Part shown: in pieces, positions 1 through 10,542 of the stretch | Position numbering within the stretch: position 1 is the stretch's first letter | Layout: every line of letters starts with the position of its first letter | Source of the DNA: Roseiarcus sp963765375 | Lineage (GTDB): Bacteria > Pseudomonadota > Alphaproteobacteria > Rhizobiales > Beijerinckiaceae | Assembly (NCBI GenBank): GCA_963765375.1 | Contig: CAVXVZ010000003.1 | Span: 1,054,001-1,118,000 of the forward strand | Length of the DNA: 64,000 bases | Direction of reading: 5' to 3' | Notes under the pieces: model-generated | What the model saw: the letters and a program-made list of their open reading frames with translations, nothing else | Database searches by the model: none | What the model was told of the DNA's origin: nothing | Made by a program: the position numbers and the translations under genes

Positions 1-498
1 GTCTCGGTCGGAACCGTGCCCGAGGACCTCAAGCCGGTCTATGTTCACCGACAGTCGCGCCCGCTCCCGGAGATCCTCGCTCAGCTGCTTCTCGATTCGA
101 ACAACTTCACCGCCAACCAGGTCTTCCTGGAGATCGGCGGGAGCCGCCTCGGCGAGCCGGTCAGTCTCGAGAAGTCGCTCAGGGTTGCGGATGAGATGCT
201 CGCCGCGCAGGGTGTCGCCAGCTCCATTCATCTCGAGGAAGGCTCAGGCATCAGCCGCGACGACCACATGACCGCCCGTGGCCTCGCCAAAGTGCTCGAG
301 CTGTTCGCGCCCCATGCCGACCTTCTCCACGGCCATGACGGCGGATTGAACAAGACCGGCACCATGGACGGCGTCCGCACGCTTGCCGGCTACGCCGACA
401 CCTCGCGTCACGGGCGAGTGCATTTCGTCATCTCGGCTCCGGGCGATGACAGCGAGATGCGCTACCGGCTGCTGGGGGCGATCAAGTCCGAACTCTAG
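1..498 (+). CDS. dacB: D-alanyl-D-alanine carboxypeptidase / PBP4 family (peptidase S13), C-terminal part
   Basis: The frame is open to the window edge, so only the last 165 residues are visible and the true start lies upstream; the GTG at 16 is not taken as a start. The family is periplasmic and trims or cross-links peptidoglycan. Two of the three penicillin-binding motifs are visible: SNN (the SxN motif) in the stretch LLLDSNNFTANQVF, and KTGT in NKTGTMDGVRTLAGYA. The SxxK nucleophile motif must lie outside the window. The stop codon shares a CTAG with the stop of the convergent gene on the other strand. The family call is firm; the exact paralogue is not. Confidence 0.88.
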   Translation, partial: VSVGTVPEDLKPVYVHRQSRPLPEILAQLLLDSNNFTANQVFLEIGGSRLGEPVSLEKSLRVADEMLAAQGVASSIHLEEGSGISRDDHMTARGLAKVLELFAPHADLLHGHDGGLNKTGTMDGVRTLAGYADTSRHGRVHFVISAPGDDSEMRYRLLGAIKSEL

Positions 499-875
499 TT
501 GCAGACCTTTCCCCAGTGTTCTCTATGCCCGGTGATAGACTTATGGCCGTGGTATGAGTGGGTGTAAAAGCCGCCGTCGGGTAAGATCAAGAATTGAACA
601 TACTTCTCCCCGAATTTCACCGTCCCGGGCTCGGTGACCAGCCACGAGGTGTGATGGCCCCGGTCGTTCGTGTATTGACCATTTGCTGCAAATATACTGA
701 TCCGCCCGGTGTTCCAGCAGATTTTCTTGCCGACAAGATCTTTTTCGGTCACCGGCCGGCCATCCGTCGGCCAACCCAGGGCCGGTCCAGGCCAGCCCAA
801 TTGGGCCTTCGCCGCCGTCCCGCAGAACGCCGCGCAAGCGAAAGCGGTGAGGACGAGATGATTTCGCGCAATCAT
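495..875 (-). CDS. small exported protein of unknown function
   Basis: A 126-residue protein with a clear Sec signal peptide (basic MIARNH, a hydrophobic core, then a likely cut after GTAAKA). The mature part starts with a Gly/Pro/Trp-rich segment and has two cysteines that could form a disulfide, plus a His/Tyr-rich patch (TDR..HHTSW and THSYHGHKS). I do not recognise a family. The start at 875 is chosen because GGAGGA lies 9 bases upstream; the alternative ATG seven bases further upstream is in another frame and too close to that site. It converges on the carboxypeptidase gene, with overlapping stops. It sits downstream of coxF but 204 bases away, so it is probably transcribed separately. 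Confidence 0.6.
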   Translation of the reverse strand: MIARNHLVLTAFACAAFCGTAAKAQLGWPGPALGWPTDGRPVTEKDLVGKKICWNTGRISIFAANGQYTNDRGHHTSWLVTEPGTVKFGEKYVQFLILPDGGFYTHSYHGHKSITGHREHWGKVCN

Positions 876-1079
876 AGTTCATTCCTCCAATCGCAATAAA
901 TTACGACCCGCCTCCCGGCGCAATCGATTGATAAAACATGCCGGCGCGTCGCGTTAGGCGGACCCCGCCGAGCGAATAAACAACAACTCGCAATTGCGTA
1001 GATCGGCGCCGAAATCAAGCTGACGACGGCCGCGCCGCGCTCCTCACCGCCGCCTCGGGAGGCCGCGCCGCTCGCGGCC

Positions 1080-1904
1080 TCAGTCGCCCGATTCGTCCGC
1101 CGGCGGGCGCTCGGGCTTCCGCCGCGCCGCGATCATTTCGGCCAGGATCGAGAGCGCGATCTCGTCCGACGAGATGGCGGCGATGTCGAGCCCGGCGGGC
1201 GCCTTGATCGCGGCGAGCGCCTCGGCCGGGACGCCTTCGGCGGCGAGCTCGCGCTTGAGAGTGTCGGCCTTGCGGCGCGAGCCGACGAAGGCGCGATAGC
1301 GGGCGGCCATGGCGGCTGCGCTTTTCAGCGCGGCGCGGTCGCCGGCCCCCTGGGTCGAGATGACGACGAAAGCGTTCTCGCCGGCTTCACGCGGCGCCGC
1401 GAGGCCGACGAGGCGCTGAACGCCGGGGTCGAATCGCTCGTGCTCCTCCGCCGCGGCGGCGACGGCGACGGCGAAGCCCATCGACGGGGCAAGCCTGGCG
1501 AGCGCGACCGCGACCGGCGACGCGCCGAGGATGAGGAGGCGGGGGCTCGGAAGGACAGGTTCGACGAAAACGTCCATCGTGCCCTGGCTCGGGCAGGAAT
1601 TCTTGGCGTAGAAGACGCCGCCGCGCTCTTCGCCCGCCGCCGCGCCGAGTTCGGCGAGAGCATCTTTCGGCGCGATCGAGACCAGCCGCGACCGGCCGTC
1701 GGCCATGCATTGGCGCGCCGCCTTGACCACGGCCGCGCGGGCGCAGCCGCCGCCGATCCAGCCCTCGACGATGGAGCCGTCGGCCCCGATCAGGGCCTTT
1801 GCGCCCGCCTTCGCGGCGGTGACGGAGACGGTGCGGACGACGGTGGCGAGGGCGAAGGCTTGCCCTTTGGCCTGACGCTGAGCCGCCTGCTCGAGCACGC
1901 CCAT
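1080..1904 (-). CDS. coxF: XdhC/CoxI-family molybdenum-cofactor insertion protein (CoxF)
   Basis: A 274-residue XdhC-family protein. Family members carry molybdenum cofactor and help sulfurate and insert it into enzymes of the xanthine oxidase/CO dehydrogenase class. The N-terminal XdhC/CoxI domain shows GADGSIVEGWIGGGCAR. The C-terminal part is Rossmann-like, from PRLLILGASPVAVALARLA, and ends in a conserved segment with KAPAGLDIAA and ISSDEIALSILAEM. It is the last gene of the cox operon, four bases after coxE, and its position matches coxF of the coxMSLDEF order known from Oligotropha carboxidovorans. CoxF and CoxI are related, so the letter rests on position. The family is certain. Confidence 0.88.
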   Translation of the reverse strand: MGVLEQAAQRQAKGQAFALATVVRTVSVTAAKAGAKALIGADGSIVEGWIGGGCARAAVVKAARQCMADGRSRLVSIAPKDALAELGAAAGEERGGVFYAKNSCPSQGTMDVFVEPVLPSPRLLILGASPVAVALARLAPSMGFAVAVAAAAEEHERFDPGVQRLVGLAAPREAGENAFVVISTQGAGDRAALKSAAAMAARYRAFVGSRRKADTLKRELAAEGVPAEALAAIKAPAGLDIAAISSDEIALSILAEMIAARRKPERPPADESGD

Positions 1905-1908
1905 CGGA

Positions 1909-3105
1909 TCAGATCCTCGCGAGATAAGGTTCGAGCGCCGCCAGGCTCTCGAGATTGTGCGCCGGCGCGAGCAAATCGAGGTAGGGCAGGGCCGCCTGCA
2001 TGCCGCGCGCGCTCGGCTCGAAGCCGCGGCGGCCGGTCAGCGGATTGAGCCAGACGATGCGCTTGCAGCGGCGCCTGAGTTCGCGCATCGCCGAGGCCAT
2101 GAGCTCAGGCGGCCCGGTGTCGTAGCCGTCCGAGAGGATCATGACGCACGTGCGCGAATGGATGACCCGCTTGGCGTGCCTCTTGTTGAAGGCGGTCAGG
2201 CACTCGCCGATCTTCGTCCCGCCGCCGACGCCGGCCGCCATCAGCGCCAACCGGTCGAGGGCGCGGGCGGGATTGCGCTCCTTCAGCGCCGACGACACAT
2301 GCGCAAGCCTGGTATGAAACAGGAACGCCTCGGACTCGCGGAAAGCCTGGCTGACCGCGTGCAGGAAGCGGGTGAAAAACGCGACATAAGGCTCCATCGA
2401 GCCGGAAGCGTCGAGCAGCGCCACGAGCCGCAGCGGCTTGATCTTGCGCCGGCGGAACTTGAGGTCGAGCGGCTCGCCGCCATGGGCGACGCTGAGCCGG
2501 ATCGTCGCCCTGAGGTCGAGCCGCCGCCCGCGCCGGCGCGCGCGCTCGCGCCGCGTGAGCCTCGCCCGCATCGCGCGCGCGAACCGTTCGGCGATCTCGG
2601 CGGCCTCGGCGCGCTCCCGCTCGCTCTCGAATGCGGCGATGTCTTTCCGCGACATGGCCTCATGCGCGGACGCGCCGCCGCGCCGCCCGCCGCCTTCATG
2701 GACGGCGTCCTCTCGCCCGCGGGCGCCGCCGATGCGGGTCGGCTCCCGTTGTCGATCGTTCGCGCCGGGCCCATGCTGAAAGCGCCGGGGCGAACGGGCG
2801 GCAAGGGCTTCGGCGTCGATCCTGACGGCGCTCTTCACCCCGCGCGCGCGCCAGTAGGCGTCGAAGAGGTCATCGAACCGCGCGAGGTCCGAGCGGCGCG
2901 ACGCGAACAAGGCGCGCAATCCGGCGCGGAAACCTTCGGGCCGCCCGGCGAGCGGGCCGGCCATGAGGAGCGCGGCGTCCTGCGCCTCCGATTGCCCGAT
3001 GACGAACCCGGCGTCGCGCAACGTCAAGACAAAGCCGGCGAGGCGCCGGCGCATCGCCGGACCCGGGCCGGGGCGGCCGAGGGGGAAAGCATGCGCGCCC
3101 ATCAT
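1909..3105 (-). CDS. coxE: VWA-domain protein CoxE, partner of the CoxD ATPase
   Basis: A 398-residue protein of the CoxE/VWA_CoxE family. A MIDAS metal site typical of von Willebrand factor A domains is visible as DASGS (Asp232, Ser234, Ser236), with a later ILSDGYDTG loop. The region between about residues 110 and 200 is very rich in Arg, Glu and Ala and probably forms an extended or helical linker. VWA proteins of this class act with MoxR-type AAA+ ATPases; here the partner is CoxD, whose stop overlaps this start by four bases (ATGA), suggesting translational coupling. The pair is required for maturation of the Cu-S-Mo active site of CO dehydrogenase in the model organism. Function here is inferred from family and operon position. 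Confidence 0.9.
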   Translation of the reverse strand: MMGAHAFPLGRPGPGPAMRRRLAGFVLTLRDAGFVIGQSEAQDAALLMAGPLAGRPEGFRAGLRALFASRRSDLARFDDLFDAYWRARGVKSAVRIDAEALAARSPRRFQHGPGANDRQREPTRIGGARGREDAVHEGGGRRGGASAHEAMSRKDIAAFESERERAEAAEIAERFARAMRARLTRRERARRRGRRLDLRATIRLSVAHGGEPLDLKFRRRKIKPLRLVALLDASGSMEPYVAFFTRFLHAVSQAFRESEAFLFHTRLAHVSSALKERNPARALDRLALMAAGVGGGTKIGECLTAFNKRHAKRVIHSRTCVMILSDGYDTGPPELMASAMRELRRRCKRIVWLNPLTGRRGFEPSARGMQAALPYLDLLAPAHNLESLAALEPYLARI

Positions 3106-3992
3106 GCGACTCGGCCGACGAGCCGGCTCGTCGTCTCCGGACCGATCGCGGCGCGGTCCTCGCGGGTCTTGAGCAGGGCGATCAGGGTCGCATGGACGAT
3201 CTCCGGCTCCTGCCGCAGATCCTCGACCCCGAGCCCGGCCAGCGTCGCCGCCCAGTCGAGCGTCTCGGCGACGCCGGGGACTTTCTTCAGATCTTCCTTG
3301 CGCAACATTCCGACCATGCGGGCGATCTGCACGGCGAAATTCGCGTCAATGCCGGGCTGGCGGGCGAGGAGAATCGCCGCCTCGCGCTCGACGTCGGGAA
3401 AATCGAGATAATGGTAGAGGCAGCGGCGGCGCAGCGCGTCGGAGAGCTCGCGGGTGGCGTTGGAGGTCAAGACCACGCGCGGGATCGTGAGCGCGCGGAT
3501 GACGCCGAATTCGGGAATCGTGACCTGGAAGTCCGACAGAAGCTCGAGCAGGAAGGCCTCGAATTCCTCGTCGGCGCGGTCGACCTCGTCGACCAGCAGC
3601 ACCGGCGGCGTATGGCGCCGGATGGCGCTGAGCAGGGGCCGCTCGAGCAGATAGTCCTCGGAGAAGATGCGGGCCTCGATCTCGGCCACGCTCGCGCCCG
3701 TTCCCTCGCGCGCCTTGATCGCCAGGAGCTGGCGCTGGTAGTTCCATTCGTAGAGCGAGGAGCTGACGTCGAGCCCCTCGTAGCACTGCATGCGGATAAG
3801 CTCCGAGCCGTGCACCGCGGCGAGCGCCTTGGCGACTTCGGTCTTGCCGACCCCCGCCTCGCCCTCGATCAGCAGCGGACGCTTAAGCGCATCCATCATC
3901 CAGAGCGCGGTCGCGAGATCGCGGTCGGCGACATAGCCGACCTCGGCCAGACGCGCGGCGATCGCCTCGCGCGGAATTTGGGCGCTATGCAT
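3102..3992 (-). CDS. coxD: MoxR-type AAA+ ATPase CoxD
   Basis: A 296-residue AAA+ ATPase of the MoxR group. Walker A is GEAGVGKT (residues 44-51), Walker B is VLLVDEVDRAD (from 131), and a sensor 1 stretch VVLTSNATRELSDAL follows. In O. carboxidovorans CoxD is a membrane-bound chaperone-like ATPase needed to build the [CuSMoO2] cluster of CO dehydrogenase. Here it lies 129 bases downstream of coxL, a gap filled by two hairpins, and overlaps coxE by four bases. Length and motifs are normal for the family. Confidence 0.92.
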   Translation of the reverse strand: MHSAQIPREAIAARLAEVGYVADRDLATALWMMDALKRPLLIEGEAGVGKTEVAKALAAVHGSELIRMQCYEGLDVSSSLYEWNYQRQLLAIKAREGTGASVAEIEARIFSEDYLLERPLLSAIRRHTPPVLLVDEVDRADEEFEAFLLELLSDFQVTIPEFGVIRALTIPRVVLTSNATRELSDALRRRCLYHYLDFPDVEREAAILLARQPGIDANFAVQIARMVGMLRKEDLKKVPGVAETLDWAATLAGLGVEDLRQEPEIVHATLIALLKTREDRAAIGPETTSRLVGRVA

Positions 3993-4000
3993 TTGCGACC

Positions 4001-4025
4001 CCCTCTCCCGCGTCGCGGGAGAGGG
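4001..4025. repeat. perfect inverted repeat in the coxL-coxD gap
   Basis: Two 12-base arms (CCCTCTCCCGCG and its complement) flank a single central T. It lies just upstream of coxD. The core CTCTCCCGC/GCGGGAGAG is of the kind found as dispersed hairpins in many GC-rich proteobacterial intergenic regions. It could form an RNA hairpin in the operon transcript. There is no T run, so it is not a classical terminator. Confidence 0.75.
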
Positions 4026-4095
4026 TCGGGGTGAGGGCCTTCGTCATGGGGCGCATTGCTTTACGGGACCCTTATCCGGCCGACTTCGTCGGCCA

Positions 4096-4119
4096 CCTTC
4101 TCCCGCAGGCGGGAGAAGG
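4096..4119. repeat. second inverted repeat directly after the coxL stop
   Basis: Arms of 11 bases (CCTTCTCCCGC and its complement) with a two-base loop. It starts three bases past the coxL stop codon on the minus-strand transcript. It is related in sequence to the hairpin at 4001-4025. It may protect the 3' end of the coxMSL part of the message or lower readthrough into coxDEF. Confidence 0.75.
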
Positions 4120-4121
4120 GT

Positions 4122-6541
<2,420 letters not shown>

Positions 6542-6545
<4 letters not shown>

Positions 6546-7042
6546 TCCGCGGCTTCCTTGAATTCGAGGCCGGCCATCTTGGCGGCAGCGTATTGGATCG
6601 ATTTGACGATGTTCTGGTAGCCGGTGCAGCGGCAGAGGTTGCCGGATATGCCAAGGCGGATTTCGTTCTCGGTCGGGTGCGGGTTCTCCTGCAAGAGCCG
6701 GTAGGCGCGCACGATCATTCCCGGAGTGCAATAGCCGCATTGCAGGCCGTGCATCTCGCGGAAACCTTCCTGCAGCGCGTTGAGCTTGCCGTCGGCGGCC
6801 GCCATGCCCTCGATCGTCAGCACATCGGCGCCGGCGGCCTGAATTGCAAACATGGTGCAGGATTTCACCGACCGGCCGTCGACGTCGACCGTGCAGGCGC
6901 CGCAATGGGAGGTGTCGCAGCCGATGTGCGAGCCGGTGAGGCCGAGGTTCTCGCGTAAGTAATGAATGAGCAGCGTTCGCGGCTCGACCGCCGCCGACAT
7001 CGTCTTGCCGTTGACCGTCATGCTGACATTGGTGAGGGACAT
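6542..7042 (-). CDS. coxS: CO dehydrogenase small subunit, two [2Fe-2S] clusters
   Basis: 166 residues. The N-terminal plant-type ferredoxin domain has cluster ligands Cys42, Cys47, Cys50 and Cys62; the C-terminal helical domain has Cys102, Cys105, Cys137 and Cys139 in CGYCTPGM and CRCTGYQNI. It passes electrons from the Mo-Cu site of CoxL to the FAD of CoxM. It lies 11 bases after coxM and overlaps the coxL start by four bases. Length and all eight ligands agree with an active subunit. Confidence 0.97.
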
Positions 7043-7053
7043 GTCGGGTCCTT

Positions 7054-7920
7054 TCAGGATGTTGCGCGGGCAAAGGCGCGCTTGAGCGCCCGCGCGGTCA
7101 TGACGCCCGCCATCTTGGCGCGATATTCGGCCGAGCCGCGGCCGTCCTCGGCCGGCGAAGCGGCGGCGGTCGCGGCTGCGGCCGCCCGAGCGAGCGCCGG
7201 CGCATCGAGCGCGGTCCCGACGCAGGCTGCGGCGGCGTCGCTCGCCAGGAGCGCCGTCCCGGCGACATTGGTGAGGCCGACCGCGCAGGTCGCGATCCGG
7301 CCGCCGGAGACGGTCAGAATCACCGCGGCGGCCGCAGTCGCGTAGTCGCCGACCTTCCGCTTGAGCTTCTCATAGGCGTGCCCATGACCCGCGGGAGGCT
7401 TGGGAATACGGATGGCCGCGAGCACCTCGCCGGGCTTCAAGGCGGTCTCGTAGAGGCCGAGATAATAGTCGCGCGCCGGCACCCGGCGCTCGCCGTCCGG
7501 GCCGCGCAAGGCGTATGTCGCGCCGAGCGTCATCATCAAGGCCGGCATGTCGTTGCCGGGGTCGCCGTTGGCGACATTGCCGCCGATGGTGCCGACATAG
7601 CGCACCTGTGGATCGGCGATCACTTCGGCGGTTTCGCGCAGGATTGGGGCATGCTCGGCCAAAAGGTCGTTGACGATGATTTCGCGCTGGGTGGTCATCG
7701 CGCCGATCACGATCTCGCCGCCCTCGAGACGGACGCCTTTCAGCTCGGCGACGCCGGCAAGATCCACAAGATGGGTCGGCATGGCGAGGCGCAGCTTCAT
7801 CATCGGAATGAGGCTGTGGCCGCCGGCGATGAGACGAGCGTCGGAATCCAGCCGGCCGAGCAGGGCGACTGCGTCCGAGAGGCTTGCCGGGCGATGATAC
7901 TCGAAGGAACCGGGAATCAA
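7054..7920 (-). CDS. coxM: CO dehydrogenase medium subunit, FAD-binding
   Basis: 288 residues, the usual length for CoxM. Both FAD-binding motifs of the family are present: AGGHS (32-36) and TIGGN (111-115), the latter followed by VANGDPGND. The C-terminal domain (from about 180) is the CO_deh_flav_C fold. The subunit takes electrons from CoxS and passes them to the quinone pool. First structural gene of the enzyme; 196 bases separate it from coxC upstream, and this gap is the likely site of the main operon promoter. Confidence 0.96.
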   Translation of the reverse strand: MIPGSFEYHRPASLSDAVALLGRLDSDARLIAGGHSLIPMMKLRLAMPTHLVDLAGVAELKGVRLEGGEIVIGAMTTQREIIVNDLLAEHAPILRETAEVIADPQVRYVGTIGGNVANGDPGNDMPALMMTLGATYALRGPDGERRVPARDYYLGLYETALKPGEVLAAIRIPKPPAGHGHAYEKLKRKVGDYATAAAAVILTVSGGRIATCAVGLTNVAGTALLASDAAAACVGTALDAPALARAAAAATAAASPAEDGRGSAEYRAKMAGVMTARALKRAFARATS

Positions 7921-8116
7921 GACGTCCTCCCTGCTGGAGAAAGCACGAAATCACTGCGGAGGAAGAGATTCGCGCGCGCGCCCTAACAAGGTGACGCGGG
8001 GTGCGCCGCACAATCAACGGCGGATGAACCGAGGGCGAGAAAAGGCGCCGATGACGAGTTGTGCGCACGAAATGCGTCAGAATAGCTGACGCAGCTCATG
8101 ATCAGACGGCGGTTTT

Positions 8117-9283
8117 TCAGCCGACGAGCGCGCCGATCCTGAGCTTGACCTGACGATAATGGGCGCGCGCAATTGGGATGCTGCAGCGCACAGGCAATCC
8201 GAGCTCCGCTACGCCGGCTTCGCCGGATCGTTTGACCCGGGCGATGCGATCGACCGAGACGATGTAGCTGCGGTGGACTCTCAAGAACGCCTTCGGATCG
8301 AGTCGCGCTTGAAGCGCGCTGATCGACAGGTTGCAGAAATATTCCTGCTCGCCGTCGTGAACATAGGTATAATGCGCGTTGGCGCGAATGGCGTAGATGT
8401 CGGCGACAGCGATTTCGCGCCCGCGGCCGTCCTTTTCCACCGGAATGGAGGCGACGCGATCGAGGCGCGGCGCCGCGAAGGACGCCCCCTGCAGGCCGTC
8501 GAGGACGATGCGTCCGGCGGGTCCGGCCGGCGGATTTTCGAGCGGAACGACCGCCGCGGTCCGCGGAGCGCGCGCGTCCGGAACCAATGAGAGAAGAAAG
8601 GCGCCGGAGACGCCGAACGAAACGACCGTGGCGAGCAGCGCGAGCGCGTTTCGCGACAGCGCCGGCTCCGCGCCGACGAAGCGCGACGTGTCGAAGCACA
8701 GCGGATCGAGGCGCATCCCCGCCATCGCCGTGTAATGCATGCCGGAAATCGCGAGGCCAAGCCCCACCGCGCCGAGGAAGAGCCGCGGCCTGGTGGGCCG
8801 GCTATCGAGCGCCCACAGGGCGAAAGCGCTCGCGCCGATGGCGATCACGACCGCGGCGACGAGATAGGGCGGCTCGTGCCACGTCGGTCCGGCCAGATGG
8901 ACGGCGGACATACCGACATAGTGCATCACGCAGACGCCAAGCCCCATGGCGACGCCGCCAATGCCGATGCGCAGGGCAGGGGAGCCCCATGCATGCGCCG
9001 CATAGACGCCGGCGCCGACCACGATCACGCAGATGAGAAACGAGATCAGCGTCGGCAGCACGAGATAGTCGACCGCGCTGGGGAAATTGGCGGCCAGCAT
9101 GCCGACGAAGTGCATCGACCAGACGCCGGTCGCGAGCGTAAGCGCCGATCCGGCGAGGGCGAGGCGCCGGCGGAACCCCTCGGCCGAATCAAGCTCGCGA
9201 GCAAGCGACAAGCCTACGAAGCTGCCCTGGATGGCGATGGCGATCGAAAGGGCCACGAGCCAAGGCTCGTGTGGAATCATCAT
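8117..9283 (-). CDS. coxC: MHYT-LytTR membrane sensor/regulator CoxC
   Basis: 388 residues. The N-terminal 230 or so residues form a seven-helix MHYT domain with three copies of the motif (MHFVGM, MHYVGM, MHYTAM), proposed in the family to bind a metal and sense CO, O2 or NO. The C-terminal 110 residues form a LytTR DNA-binding domain (IYAIRANAHYTYVHDG, FLRVHRSYIVSVDRI). This architecture is that of CoxC and CoxH of O. carboxidovorans, and the position directly upstream of coxM matches CoxC. The start at 9283 is chosen for GGGAGG six bases upstream; an upstream in-frame start (9319) would lengthen the basic N-terminus. A membrane-anchored one-component CO regulator is the likely role, but this is inference. 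Confidence 0.88.
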   Translation of the reverse strand: MMIPHEPWLVALSIAIAIQGSFVGLSLARELDSAEGFRRRLALAGSALTLATGVWSMHFVGMLAANFPSAVDYLVLPTLISFLICVIVVGAGVYAAHAWGSPALRIGIGGVAMGLGVCVMHYVGMSAVHLAGPTWHEPPYLVAAVVIAIGASAFALWALDSRPTRPRLFLGAVGLGLAISGMHYTAMAGMRLDPLCFDTSRFVGAEPALSRNALALLATVVSFGVSGAFLLSLVPDARAPRTAAVVPLENPPAGPAGRIVLDGLQGASFAAPRLDRVASIPVEKDGRGREIAVADIYAIRANAHYTYVHDGEQEYFCNLSISALQARLDPKAFLRVHRSYIVSVDRIARVKRSGEAGVAELGLPVRCSIPIARAHYRQVKLRIGALVG

Positions 9284-9514
9284 TCCGCGCCTCCCTGCGC
9301 GTCTCCCCCAGAGCGTCAAAGGGTACTTGCGGGAAACGGGCCTTGCAACGATTTACCGTTGTATTGATTGGGGAATATCGCCGGATCGCCGCAACAAAAT
9401 CGCACATTGCGCGTCTGCAGATGCGGGCCTAGGATTGATTGGAACGCCGTATGCGCCGGGCCGGCCGGCGTTCAGGTTTCGATAATCCGGTCCATTCTCG
9501 GGGAGGGAAACGCC

Positions 9515-9828
9515 ATGGCGACATATGTCATTCTTTACAAATACACGGAACAGGGCATCAAGACCATCAAGGACGCGCCCAAACGCGTTGAAGCGGCGAA
9601 GAAGGCCGCCGCCCAGGCCGGGATCACAATCAAGGAAACGCTCTGGCTGCAGGGCGAGTACGACTTTCTCACAATCAGTGAGGCGCCCGACGAATCAGTG
9701 AGGCGCCCGACGAATATGCGGCGACCGCGTTTATGATAAACGTTCTCAAACAAGGCAATGTTCAGACGCACACCATGCGCGCCTTCACGTTGGCGGAGAT
9801 GACGAAGATCCTCGAACGCGTCGCTTAA
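9515..9828 (+). pseudogene. GYD-domain protein gene broken by a 20-bp duplication
   Basis: The first 53 codons (MATYVILYKYTEQGIKTIKD...) read as a GYD-domain protein, a small family of about 95-100 residues with an alpha/beta ferredoxin-like fold and unknown function. A 20-base unit is then present twice in tandem, which shifts the frame and leads to an early stop at 9736. Removing one copy restores a 97-residue protein ending in FTLAEMTKILERVA. A ribosome-binding GGGAGGG precedes the ATG. Either a recent disabling mutation or an assembly error. Confidence 0.82.
9673..9712. repeat. 20-bp perfect tandem duplication
   Basis: The unit AATCAGTGAGGCGCCCGACG occurs at 9673-9692 and again at 9693-9712 with no mismatch. 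It lies in the GYD gene and causes its frameshift. Confidence 0.95.
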
Positions 9829-9836
9829 GGCGGAAC

Positions 9837-10439
9837 TCAGCGCGGCTCCTTCAGGAAACGAGCAATCGCGATCGAGATTTGCTCGTCCGTCTCGTTCTGG
9901 CTTGAGCCGAGCGCCTTCAGCGTCGTCTTTGCGACCAGAAGCGAGTGGTCGGCGCCGTCGACGACATGGAGCGTCGAGGGCGCGCCCATCCGCTTTCGCA
10001 CGTCTTCGAGGAGTTCGAGCGGGCAGAGGGGGTCGCGCGTTCCCTGAATGAACATCGCGGGCGTTCTGAGGTCGAGGAGAACCTGATCGCGGAGCTTCGA
10101 CCGGTCGCCGGCGGCGCAAAGCGGATAGCCGAATGAGATCACGGCGGCGACCGGCTCGACGAGAGCGACATGGCAGCCGACGCGCCCGCCCATGCTCTTG
10201 CCGGCGAGCACGATCGGCCCGTCATGGCTCTGGCGAAGCGCGGCCAAAGCCGCGCGGTGCGCGGCGATGAGCTTGGGCAGCGGGTCCGGCCGCTTTCGGC
10301 CCTCGATCATGTAGGGGTAGTCGAGCGGCTCGACCCTGCCGAGCGAGCCGATGAGGCGCGCAAAGGTCCGCATCCGCGGATGCGAGGAGGGGGCGCCCGC
10401 GCCGGGCGCGAGAAGGAAGGCTATGCTGCGATCGGCCAT
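9837..10439 (-). CDS. small alpha/beta hydrolase (KANL3/Tex30-like family)
   Basis: 200 residues. The nucleophile elbow is GKSMGG (about 79-84), and DGADHSLL near the C-terminus supplies the likely catalytic His. An early FLLAPGAGAPSSHPRM gives the oxyanion region. RDPLCPLE is a plausible place for the catalytic Asp. This compact hydrolase family is common in bacteria and its substrates are unknown. It starts with ATG at 10439 and stands alone between the GYD relic and the efflux operon. Confidence 0.8.
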   Translation of the reverse strand: MADRSIAFLLAPGAGAPSSHPRMRTFARLIGSLGRVEPLDYPYMIEGRKRPDPLPKLIAAHRAALAALRQSHDGPIVLAGKSMGGRVGCHVALVEPVAAVISFGYPLCAAGDRSKLRDQVLLDLRTPAMFIQGTRDPLCPLELLEDVRKRMGAPSTLHVVDGADHSLLVAKTTLKALGSSQNETDEQISIAIARFLKEPR

Positions 10440-10542
10440 CGGAGGTGAGTCTAGCGGCTGGATGGGACGCAGTCAGCCAACGGCTGGCCCGCACTGACAA
10501 TGATCGGCGCGCCTCGACATTGGAGGCGGGCGCCCCTCAACA

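Noticed and set aside
1957..3411. 484-codon frame opposite coxE and coxD
   Set aside because: Shadow of two genes with clear VWA and AAA+ motifs on the minus strand.
6546..7073. Upstream extension of the coxL frame to 983 residues
   Set aside because: The extra part overlaps all of coxS in another frame; the start at 6545 matches the family N-terminus and overlaps coxS by four bases.
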